Assembly (NCBI GenBank): GCA_022592445.1
Contig: JABYQR010000067.1
Span: 62,001 to 126,000 of the forward strand
Direction of reading: 5' to 3'
DNA from: Cytidiella melzeri
Taxonomy: Eukaryota > Basidiomycota > Agaricomycetes > Polyporales > Irpicaceae
Length of the DNA stretch: 64,000 nt
Shown here: positions 30,362-40,836 of the stretch, in pieces
Position numbering within the stretch: the stretch's first letter is position 1
Layout of the letters: each line of letters begins with the position of its first letter
Translations under genes and position numbers: made by a program
The notes under the pieces: generated by a model
What the model was told of the DNA's origin: nothing
Databases searched by the model: none
Seen by the model: the letters and a program-made list of their open reading frames with translations, nothing else

Positions 30362-31412
30362 AACCTATAGAGAGGCTCTCAAGAGACAAAATTGACGGAG
30401 ATTGACCACTTGAACTTGCGTGAAGTATGAAGTATCACTGACCTCGCAAGTCTACTGAAGCTTTAGACCTTGTTACCGAGCTCGAGCTCGATACCGACTC
30501 TCAGGAGTCAGGTCGTGACGGTCGGCGCTGAAGTTGAAGTTCGGATCAGCCGCTTGACGCCGCACTCACGACTTGTACACAACGTTCAACCTTGGCTACC
30601 CAACAGAAAACTTAGAGGATGTCGTGTGATGGCGTGCACCCACGGGGACAGACACAAACGATGAATATATATTCACCTTGAAAAAGCTTTGGCAGCCTTT
30701 GACTCCTCGCGCAAGGTAAGCCCACGACGAACGAATTTTCTCACTTACAGACTTGTCTGACACGGCCCCCACGTGAAGCATCTGCGCCGTTGTACCGTAC
30801 GTACCCGGTTACAATGGAACACTTCTTTACCCCGGATCGCTACTCTTTCCACAGAGTTCCACTGTCTGAAGATGTCCCCAGTCTTTCATCTCCTCCATTT
30901 CAATTGCACGAACCAGTATGTACCTTGCGTTGCCAGTGGTGTCGGGATCACCTCACCTCGCTGATGTGTAGCTTTTTGTATGCAAGGCCATCGCGAAAGT
31001 GTTACCCAGCAGGAGGCACTCATGACGGTGCGCAGCTTCACAGATAGTCTCACCCTTGTTCCCGAGTAGGTAGCCGAGTATGGTCCGCTCATATCATTGA
31101 GCAGGAGACCGCATGCTTTGGTGGACATGTATGTGAAAATAGTGAGTGACGCGATTTCATTGCTGTATATGCAACCTCTGCCATAACGTCAGCGGCTGCT
31201 GTAGTATAAAGAATATCAGAAGTGGGTTCTGACTGACACCCGTCGGTCTGTGTGGCCTCAGGGGGAAGTTATACTGACGTGGGATGTGATTTTAGGTCAC
31301 GCTGTCAGTCGTGAGCCTATAAAATCCGCTCCCCGGGATTCCAGTCTCAGGACGCCGTTTGCGCCCGCTTTCCCTACGCTCCACTCGACCTCTGGTTGCT
31401 GTGTTTCGAACA
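30362..31412. other. Intergenic between the BTB pseudogene and the sedolisin gene
   Basis: Divergent promoter region: minus-strand BTB gene to the left, plus-strand protease to the right. Only short overlapping frames are seen; no gene recognised. Confidence 0.5.
31318..31324 (+). promoter_or_regulatory. Putative TATA box of the sedolisin gene
   Basis: TATAAAA, 89 bp upstream of the predicted ATG at 31413, in a divergent intergenic region; a reasonable core promoter element, unproven. Confidence 0.5.
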
Positions 31413-33950
31413 ATGCGCGTGCAGCTCCCCTGGTCACTTCTCCTATTCTCCGCCTTGGTGGCCGCGGCACCGACTACAGAGTGCATTCACAAGGTGAAGG
31501 AGACTGTCGTTCCCCCTTCGAGCTGGAAAAAGGGAGCTGCAGCTCCTCCCAACGCCATCATCGAGCTACGGATTGCTCTTCCGCAGCCTAACTTTCCAGA
31601 GCTAGAGAGGCACCTCGCGGAAGTCAGGTTAGCTATCTCATCTCTGTGTCGGCTTTCTGACGCCATCTTACGACATACATAGTGACCCATTCCATGAACG
31701 CTACGGGCAACATCTTTCAAAGGCAGAAGTAGATGCTTTGATCACACCCCATCCTGACAGCGTCAGCCTCGTCGATGAGTGGTTGGCATCACATGGTCTC
31801 CGCGAACCTGATTTGTCGCGCACCGCCTCAGGCGATTGGGTCAAAGTCAAGGTTCCAGTAAGCCTCGCCGAGAAGATGCTCGATACGGCAAGTTGTTCGT
31901 TGTCCTTGAGAGGGAAGAGTAATTTACGATTGGTACTTTGCGCCTAGACCTATCATGTCTATACTCACAGCGATGGAACTAGCGCTCTGCGAACGACATC
32001 GTACAGTCTTCCAGAACACCTTCACGAGCACATCGATCTAGTCCAGCCGACTACGCTTTTCTCCAACTTCCGTCGCCAGGCTGCAACGTTCCATTTTGAC
32101 AAGGACGCCGTCACCGCACCCGACGCCAATGCCCCGCCTATCAGCGTGCCCTCTGCATCTGGTGGCAAGGTAGATGCTAGCTGCAATACCACGATCACGA
32201 TTTCTTGTCTGCAGCAGCTCTACAATGCAGTCGGATACGTTCCTTTGGCCAATTCTGGGAATAAGATTGCTGTTACCGGCTATCTTGACCAATTCGCGAA
32301 TTTCGCCGACTATCAGCTGTTTTTGAAAGACCAGAGGCCGGATGCTGTGGGCACTAGCTTCAATGTCATCTCTATCAATGGTAAGATTCACACACCGTCG
32401 TCTGCGCGTTAGATTTGCTTAACATCGATGATTAGGTGGCCAGGACAATCAGACCGTTGAAGACGCTGGTGCAGAAGCGGACCTCGGTATGTGTTCTGCT
32501 GGCTGCTTGAATTGCTGGGCATATCTTAGTTTCCGCAGACGTCCAGTTCGCGTTTGGGATAAGTCATCCGATTCCAGCAACATTCTTCACGACTGGAGGA
32601 TCTCCGCCTTTTATTCCGGACATTTTGACCCCCTCCGACTCCAATGAGCCCTACCTTGACGTACGTCTGAAGCTTCCTTAGTGCCATCTTGGTACAGCAA
32701 ATTTAGCTCATACCCGAACAGTGGCTGGATTTCATCCTCAACGACCCTAGCCCCCCTCAAACTATCAGGTAGATCTCGAACCTTTATTCGTTCAATTGAT
32801 ATGCGCTCATAGATTGCTTGCCAGCACGAGCTACGCTGATGATGAGCAAACTGGTGAGTAACGAAGAGTGCGAATCATATCTACAAGATCACAAACGTGT
32901 GCATAGTACCAAAGAGTTTCGCTCAAAGAGCGTGTGCAGGGTTTGCTACGTTAGGTATGTTAACGCAGGATTGTCGTTTGTTGGACTGGGTTCGCTGACG
33001 TATGCTTGCAGGAGCTCGAGGTGTCAGCCTAACATTCAGCTCTGGTGACGGTGGTGTTGGTGATGGCGACCCCGACCCTGCAACACAAGAGTGCTTCTCT
33101 AATGACGGAAAGAACCGTACAGAGTTCATTCCGCTGTTCCCTCCTTCTTGTCCCTTGTGAGTTTGTTGTGTAATCTTCAACAACAATCCACTGACAAGCG
33201 ATTTTTAGTGTAACCGCCGTGGGAGGTACCATACACGTCCCAGAGACTGCGGTGTCTTTCTCTGGAGGTGGATTCAGCAACTTCGTGCGTTTTGATCAAC
33301 GCTCTGTGCGACCTATACGCGTTAACTTGTTCACAGTTTGATCGGCCGGCATATCAAGCAGTGGCCGTTCCTGGGTTTTTGGACAAGCTACCCAAAGGTA
33401 CTTTCGCTGGTCTTTTTAATCCGTGAGTACATCCCCTCAGCGACAACTTCTAATCTGACTCGCAATAACTCGTCAGCAACGGCCGGGTACGTGACCCTTT
33501 TTTCGGTCTTCGCGTGTTTCTCATGTTACTAACATGTTTATATAGGCTGTCCCAGACGTTGCGGCACAGGCAGATAACTTCAAGATCTTCCTGTCGGGAG
33601 AAGCGGTATTAATTGGCGGGACATCCGCTGCGGCCCCGACGTTTGCTGGCTTTGTCTCTCTCCTGAACGACGCTCGCATCAGGGCGGGTCTTCCCTCGTT
33701 AGGTTTCCTGAACCCCTTGATATACACCATCGGCGCGCTTCATTCTGCTGGATTCAACGATATTACCACCGGGCACAACCCCGGTTGTGGAACGGAAGGG
33801 TTCAATGTGAGTTTCTCTTTTGTATGCATCTTTCATGCGCGGGCTCTGATCGTGGAGAATGTGAAGGCGACGGTTGGATGGGATCCTGTCACCGGCTTTG
33901 GTACTCCCAACTTTGGAAAGTTGAAAGAGCTCGTCACTGGCGGGTTGTGA
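31413..33950 (+). CDS. Sedolisin-family serine-carboxyl protease (S53), secreted
   Basis: Fourteen exons sum to 1821 nt, 606 residues: 31413-31627, 31683-31887, 31948-32380, 32436-32486, 32539-32660, 32722-32768, 32825-32853, 32907-32954, 33012-33156, 33209-33284, 33337-33422, 33477-33486, 33546-33806, 33858-33950. The N-terminus [20 protein letters not shown] is a signal peptide. A pro-kumamolisin domain follows ([20 protein letters not shown]). The catalytic set is visible: [10 protein letters not shown] (Glu and Asp), SSGDGG (oxyanion Asp region) and [12 protein letters not shown] (Ser). The end [12 protein letters not shown] fits the Ca-binding segment. Expected to act outside the cell at acid pH as a tripeptidyl or endopeptidase. 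Intron 2 uses a GC donor and exon 12 is only 10 bp; the last acceptor (33857) is least certain. Confidence 0.93.
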
Positions 33951-34358
33951 AAGCTCGAATGTTGCGACGCTTACTAGCTTGGAAGATGTACATGAATTGT
34001 ATGGACGTGTAGTTTGAAAGTCTATCCCGGGGTTCGTGGACCTTTTAACTGGCGGTAGACGTCGATGTCACCCGTAAAATCAGGCTTGCTCCTAGTGAAT
34101 AACTCGAGATTATGGAGGGCTCATGCCTGATTTGAGTGACATTATTTAGGCGGGCAGCCTAATTTATTCGTGGTATTGGACGTTGAAATTCAAAATAAAT
34201 AAAGAAATAAAAAAAAAATCGGTCGGCCTCGAGTCCCGCTCCGGACCAATAAACGGATCAGATAGTTAGCGCCATGTTCCAGTTGTCCGACTGTTACCAA
34301 TGGCTGCTACGACAGTGCTCTTTCCTTGCCGACCATTATCGTTGTAGAAGCAAGAGTC
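33951..34358. other. Intergenic (sedolisin 3' end, COQ4 5' end)
   Basis: AATAAA lies at about 34195 within an A-rich tract (34184-34218), some 245 bp after the sedolisin stop; possibly a polyadenylation region. No gene seen. Confidence 0.4.
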
Positions 34359-35380
34359 ATGATGTCAGTTAGAACACTGGCAACTCAAGCGTTGAAGCGT
34401 GTCTCGTCACGCGTAGCGACGCGACCGCTGGTGCTTGGAACAAGCACACGCACACGAATGAAGAGCACTCAGCCCCACTACGAAGGACATGTACCTCTCA
34501 ACTGGTTTGAGCATGCATTCATGTTTGCTGGAGCATCGTATATGTCGCTTATGCACCCAGCGAGAGGAGGTGCGTGTTGAGCCTACCAAGCATTACTGAA
34601 TTAACCACAACGCTCGGCTGTTGCAGACATGGTAGCAGCTGTTGCCGATCTGTCTTCAGGACCTGTGCTACCGGGACTTAGGGACAGGATGTTAGAAAGT
34701 CCAGAGGGTCGCAGAATTCTGAAGGAACGGCCCAGGATCACTACAAAAACGGTCGACATGGACAAGCTCGCTCTGCTACCGGAGGGAACGTTTGGACATG
34801 CCTATATTACGTGGCTGGAACGATGTGGGGTCACTCCAGATACACGAGAACCGGTGCGCTGGATTACTCTTCTATACCCTTCACCGTGACATGATTTTTC
34901 TGTCGCTCATCTGATGATAAGGTCCACTACATTGACGACCCCGAACTTGCGTACGTCCTCCAACGATATCGCGAGTGCCACGACTTCTATCACTGCATTG
35001 TCAACCTTCCCGTGAACGTTGAGTCTGAGCTTGCCGTCAAATTCTTCGAATTTGCAAACCTCGGCCTCCCAATGGCAGGCTTCGCAGCGGCTTTCGGACA
35101 CCTGCGCTTGAGCTCCACGAAGCGACAACGGCTTTTCCAAGAGTATGTTCCCTGGGCCATCAAATGTGGAAGCAGCTCTCAGAGTCTTATCACGGTGTAC
35201 TGGGAAGAACGCTGGGGCCAGAATATCACAGAATTGAGGAAGGACTTGGGTATATGGGAGGCACCTGAAGCTCGCTGGGGAAAACCCCTTAGTGAAGCGA
35301 AAGCTGCTGCGCAAAAGAAGAGGCAAGCAGCTGAGCTATCTCGGTATGCCAGCATACATCCACGTGGACACGAGAACTGA
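34359..35380 (+). CDS. COQ4: Ubiquinone biosynthesis protein COQ4, mitochondrial
   Basis: Three exons (34359-34569, 34627-34853, 34922-35380) give 298 residues. The Arg/Ser-rich N-terminus (MMSVRTLATQALKRVSSRVA) is a mitochondrial presequence. The body matches the Coq4 family: HVPLNWFEHAFMFAGASYMS, then RYRECHDFYHCIVN with the HDxxH metal-binding motif, then GLPMAGFAAAFG and LGIWEAPEARWGK near the end. Coq4 is needed for coenzyme Q synthesis in the mitochondrial inner-membrane CoQ complex and has been linked to removal of the ring C1 carboxyl group. An ATG at 34326 in the same frame is an alternative start; 34359 gives the better presequence. No defects seen. Confidence 0.95.
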
Positions 35381-36035
35381 CGTTTGGAAAGGGTGTCATG
35401 AACGGTCTACCTCAGAAGTAGGTAATGCAACGCCAGCTCTGGTGGATCTTCCCTCGGCGACGACACATTCCGTACGGTACATGCAGTACTTCCTGGAGTC
35501 ACCTCCCATCTCAGTGCACGCGCTTCGCTCAGTCGTGTAGCAGCGATATCCACACCACAACATCATGTCCCTGTATCAAACACGTCAGTCCTGACAGCTC
35601 CAGTAGCTCTAACCTTCATTCGCTTGGTATACTCGCTGATATTGTTTTCGGCGTGCGAGGTGCAAAACGTCCACAGTGGACACGCATTTGACCCTGCCAC
35701 GATGTGTGCCGCCTTCTCTATACGTACTTGCATTCTTCTCTCTCTCTTTCCCACTTGAGTACTCGAATCGATCAACTGACTGACACGGAGCGCGTACTTA
35801 CAGTACCACTGCAGCGTCTTCTCCTATGCACAATGGAGTCGACTGATGTGATCAGGCCTACCTCGCGATGGTATGACTCGAACAACCACGTTTCTGCTGC
35901 ATTACGTAGTCCTTATCAGAGTTTTCCTTAAGATTAAAACCTCAGGTGAGTGCACTCACAAGTATCTCGGATTATGCTTCACTCGCTCGCGTCCTAAACA
36001 CATCTCATCCCAAGTGGCCCGTAGTACATCTTGAC
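35381..36035. other. Intergenic between COQ4 and the aminotransferase
   Basis: Contains CT-rich stretches (about 35730-35760). A short frame from the ATG at 35833 (MESTDVIRPTS) could be a 5' exon of the aminotransferase, but I could not join it in phase. Confidence 0.4.
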
Positions 36036-37895
36036 ATGACACGAGACTCAGATATCACGCACAACGACGGGATCCCGCAATTGGTTGCGAGAGGTCTAGG
36101 GGACACAGTTCAAACGTCTCCCACGAATACTCTGAAGGTACTATCCGACGAGTGTTACTCATCTAAGCTCTCTGTTTTGGCCAAGAACAGAACACCTGAT
36201 GGGAGTAAGTACGCCCAGCTACGTCCAACGGTATCTACTCATATGACTTCTCTCGTTTATTTTCAGTTCGCGCAGTTTTGCATCTAGAGCAAACACCTGG
36301 TATCATTTCCCTCCTAGCCGGCAAACCTCACCCGTCGACTTTCCCCTTCACTTCACTCAGTTTTACTGTCCGAGATCCCGAGGATCCTTCAAAGGAAGTT
36401 CCAGTACAGCTTACCCCTGAAGAGCTTGAGCTCGGGCTGCAGTATAGTCCCGGCCCAGGCATTCCAGAGTTGATTGAGTGGGTGTACGGTTTGCAAGATA
36501 TAGCGCAGGGACGAAAGAAAGGCGAAGGGTGGAAGGTCACTATTGGTAATGGCTCTCAGGATTTGATATACAAGGTAAATCCGTTTATGTGATTCTCGCT
36601 GAAAGGTGGTTTCTATAGCTGAGAGCTATCATTAGGCTGTCACGGCCTTGGTTAACCCAGGGGACCCTGTGCTAATGGAGGTGCCCGTATACGCGTAAGT
36701 GCTCGTAGGCCGATGCTCGACGTCTACTAGAGCTAACCTTTCGAACAGCGGAGTCAGCCCTATGTTCCAAACCTTACAATGCGAGATCATAGGTAAAATC
36801 CGATTTAAGTTCCCTGTCGTGTGATACTCACCAGAATATCACTTATAGAAGTGGAAATGGATGCGCACGGAATCATTTCTGGTTCAATGCGTGAGATCCT
36901 AGAGAGCTGGCCTGTAGGGGAACCCAAGCCCAAAGTGCTGTACACTGTGCCGGTAGGTCGCATATCATCTCACCATTTTCATTTTGTTCTCACAGTAACG
37001 CTTCTCAGTACGGGTGCAATCCATCTGGAGCCACGGCGACACTTGCTCGTCGACTTGAGGTTCTTGAGCTCGCACGAATACATGACTTCATAATTTTGGA
37101 AGGTATGTCGTGTATTCTGAAACTAATGTTGTCAATATGCTTTGAGCATGCTCATTTGATACCTTACGCTTACTAGACGATCCTTACCATTATCTGTACT
37201 ATGGTCCATCGCCTCGCCCACCATCTTATTTCGCGCTCGAGAAAGATTTGCCGGAGCCAGGACGAGTAGTTCGGTTTGATAGTCTTTCCAAGGTGCTCTC
37301 TGCAGGAATCCGTATCGGCTTCGTATCAGGCCCTGAGCAGCTCGTTCGCGCAATCGATGCACACGTGCGTCCTGACTTCTTGGTGAAAGCCAAAGACTGA
37401 CATTTTATCCTTGGTTAGAGCACGGTAGCGAACTTGCAGCCCAACACGCTCTCTGAGGTCCTTGCATTAGCTGTGCTAACCCGTTGGGGATACGATGGTT
37501 TCTTGAAACATACGGATCGTGTCGCTCAGTTTTACCGGGAGAAACGGGATATGTTCCAAGCTGCGATGCTCCGTCATCTGGATGGACTGGCGGAATGGAG
37601 TATGCCAGAAGCAGGGATGTTTATGTGGTACGTGTCATGAGAGAGGACAGCCTTATTTCTGTATTCACTTCCGCAAAGGTTCAAGCTCGGCCTTGGCTTG
37701 GAAGACTCTGATGCTTTAATACGGTCTAAGGCATTCGAGAATGGTGTCCTCGCCTTGCCAGGCACAGTGTTCTACCCGAACAAGCGGAAGTCCGCTTACG
37801 TTAGGGCTTCTTTCAGCTTGGTGGAGGAGCAGGAAGCGGATGAGGCTCTTAAAAGGCTGAAGGAGGCGATCGTGCAATCTGGCGCGAATCCTTGA
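36036..37895 (+). CDS. PLP-dependent aminotransferase, aromatic/aminoadipate (ARO8/AADAT-like)
   Basis: Nine exons (36036-36204, 36267-36574, 36636-36694, 36749-36792, 36849-36952, 37009-37102, 37177-37364, 37419-37627, 37679-37895) give 463 residues in frame. Fold-type I class I/II signatures: GIISLLAGKPHPSTFPF, GSQDLIYKAV, YGCNPSG (NPxG), EDDPYHYLYYG, and the PLP lysine in FDSLSKVLSAGIRIGF with its following Arg. MPEAGMFMWFKL and LPGTVFYPN near the C-terminus fit the ARO8 family (aromatic amino acids, 2-aminoadipate, kynurenine). It probably transaminates aromatic amino acids or aminoadipate with 2-oxoglutarate in the cytosol; substrate cannot be fixed by sequence. The start at MTRDSDITHN is the weakest point. 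Confidence 0.9.
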
Positions 37896-39051
37896 CGGGT
37901 ACGCATGCTCAAGTCGTAAGTCTCTTCCTTCCACGTCAATGATTGCAGCTCTTCTTGTACTGCCATTATCCTACCGCTACACCTCACTATACACGGGAGC
38001 GCATGCTTGATTGACCTGCAAACCCAAGTATGAACCGATTCAGTGGTTGGCATCAAAGTCGGCAATATCAGAATGTCTGCCACCACAAGTGGCCCGAACC
38101 AAGGCTCAATTGTTCGGTTCTTGAAACACCCGAACCCCCGTGTATATTGAGGTCGATCTGCTGTATCTGGTGGGTGGCTCAGGCTGTGCGTGGTGCGTGA
38201 TCATATGCTAACTTTTGCAGCTAAATTTCTGTGTATGTAGGCTCTACAATGCTACGAAGTATTACAAGCTACGCGGACCCGTAAGCATTATCAACGTTTA
38301 CCAATGGTAAGCAATTGCCTCACGTTCAAGTATAAGCTGAACCCATCTTCACCAGTTTTCGAGCCGGTAATCATGTCAGTGCATCATGCTTTGGCCCGCA
38401 TATGTCTCAAAATCACTTTACTCAGACTAGCGACTTCTTATAACTCACGCGGAAGCTGATTGGAATACACCCTCAAGTTAGTGCGGGTTAGTCTCCCCGA
38501 TCGAGGTACTGACGAGTGCGACTGTCGTCCCGTACCTCAATATGAATGCCCGAAGCGATTTTGATGCAATCTCACGCGAACGGTATTCTGTCGTCGAGCC
38601 AAGTATGCCACGGTAGGCATGTCCATTGTGGACAGAACTATGTGGGACCACCAGCACCGCCAATACTTCGATTCATCAAATTGAATTTTCGCCGTCCGAT
38701 TATCAACTTTGGCATTTGTGTATCGTTATTGAAGAATACTTTCCATTTGACTCTGCGGTGTAGGCCCTACGAGGCTAACTTCAATGCAAAGAGTTCTCAC
38801 TGCTCACCGAAGCCAAGCTCAGGTGTCATCGATTGGATGATGACACATGATTGATTAGTAAAATGAAGTACGCTCGGTTTCGGCTTGATTTCGGCAAAGC
38901 GATGGGATGCGTAGACTCCACACAACGACAAACCGCCACGAGCTCACTCATCTCACCACCTCGACTTGTGAGTACGCCGTATTGTTCAGATCTGACACTG
39001 AAAGGAATAGCGATGGACTATTGACCTCAGCGATTATAGCCAAACATCAAG
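37896..39051. other. Intergenic, 1.15 kb
   Basis: No supported gene. Several GT...AG pairs and short frames exist on both strands, none with conserved-looking protein. A small unrecognised gene cannot be ruled out around 38100-38460. Confidence 0.45.
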
Positions 39052-40146
39052 ATGTCTTTCGCTGAAGAGCGCGGGCCAGTCGATGCCTGCTTTGCTGTGA
39101 AGTGCGAGACCTGTGGAAAAACCACTTGGAAGGTCAGTAATTACAACCTCGTTTCACCAGCAAACTAGTTCTTCTCGTCTCCTCGCTACAAAGCCTCGTT
39201 TACACCACGTTGCCGCGAGCCTTGTACTTCGCACCCTCGAAATATCGCCATTTGGCATCCGATAGGGTGCTACGGAGGCTCCGCGAGGATTTGTCCTTTA
39301 CTCGCTGACGGCGAAAGGCCGGCCTCGTTGCAATGTGCATCGAGACTTCAGCATCGTGTTCATGGCCTGGATGTCGTAGTAGGGTGCGTCCTGCGTCGCG
39401 AGACAGACTTGATTTCACTGCCATCACGTCGCTGTGGAGGCACATTGTCTTGCACATCTAGATCTTTCGTCTTGCAGTAGCATCGCTACTGATCTTACGT
39501 CTTCTTCCCGTGTTTACTGGTAACTTACCTTCGCTTTGACAGGGTTGCGGCCGCCACGTCGACAGTGTAAGTGCCCGCCTTTCTGCGTTTCCACACGATG
39601 CTGTTGGCCAGCAGTCATCTTGAACGTATGGCCGCGTCCGGCGTGTCACTTCCACCCCATCCCCGAGATGGTACGTTGATGGGTGACGAACCCCGTCGCT
39701 GTACCGGGAGGCTAGCGAACATCGGAAGCTCTGATGGTACGTTGCGTTAGCGAGGTAGGTTCCCGGGGGTTGTGGAAGCCGATGACACGCATGCCGGTCT
39801 GCTGGACGACCACCAATGGACACTTCGTCGACCGACGATATCTGGCTTACTTTCTGGCGTCGTGTGTGGATTTGGGCGGCATGCTAAGACCTTCAACTGT
39901 TTACGCGGCTGCATATCTTGGCATGCTCTGTGACTGGGCCACCGCAACGTCTTGCGGCACGAACCCCACTGTAGTGGACGAGATCTTCCTTTTTGCTCCA
40001 TGAGGGGACTAGCCATTTCTGATGTTTATGTTTCGTGGCGTTTGATGCTGCACACGTCCCATTTGTTGTGTGACTGATTACTGTTGTCTTTGCAGGTCCT
40101 GAAGGACGTAAAGGAACAAGATCGATGCGAATGCCCCCGCAGCTAG
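39052..40146 (+). CDS. 51-residue zinc-ribbon-like small protein with long introns
   Basis: Three exons: 39052-39132 (81 nt), 39543-39566 (24 nt) and 40096-40146 (51 nt). They join in phase to 51 residues. Exon 1 has VKCETCGKTTWK, exon 2 GCGRHVDS, exon 3 VLKDVKEQDRCECPRS and a TAG stop. The CxxC...C.C spacing suggests one bound zinc. From memory this short CGKTTW-GCG-H...C.C pattern recurs as an uncharacterised fungal/eukaryotic protein; function unknown. The introns are 410 and 529 bp, against 50-90 bp in nearly all neighbours, and 24 nt is very short for an exon. All three borders have clean GT/AG signals (AAG|gtcagt, AGT|gtaagt, tgcag|GTC). Confidence 0.8.
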
Positions 40147-40836
40147 AGCGTTATGTGTATCCCAGACGGTCCTAACAAAGAGTACACATACACAAATGTA
40201 ACTTCTGTACCATCATACCATTCTTGTATCTGCGCGTAGGGTCGACCCTAGACGCAGATTAAAAATGATGTGATGGTCTTGAAAGTCTAATAATGCCAGG
40301 TCCCGTGTGGCACGGAAATACAAAGGCGCTATTTGCGAAACATTTGCACTACATACTTGGCCTCTGTTGATGAAAGTACGTGGGTATGGCGTTGTATCTC
40401 AGGGCAATTTTCATGTTGTTAGTATTGGGGCCATCTTTGCGTGCTACTTACCTCGGTTTTTGTTGTGCCAAGTGTTAAGCGTGACCGTATCCACATTACT
40501 TTCCGTATGTTCTCGGAGACTTTGCCGTTCTCGAGCACGCGCGGCACGACACAGGAATTAATCTCCAATTGGCAGGTCACTTGATGGCTGCAGGAGAGTT
40601 CGAGGTTCTTTAGCGCCCGATACTTGAAGTACTATCAATTAGACGCCCGACAGTAGGGCTCATCCTATGCAGTGACTGCTCTTTCTCAACTTTCGTCCGT
40701 CCTCAGCTGCTCCCCCTTTACACCTCCTTCGACATCGCTAGACACAGCCTACCTTTCGAGGCCCGACACTGGCACTGGCTCACCTACTGATACCCCTGCC
40801 CGTCAGGCTGGTTAATACCACCACCCCCACTGCGCC
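40147..40836. other. Intergenic upstream of the kinase gene
   Basis: No gene seen. CT-rich segments at about 40700-40740 resemble a fungal promoter pyrimidine tract. Confidence 0.45.
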
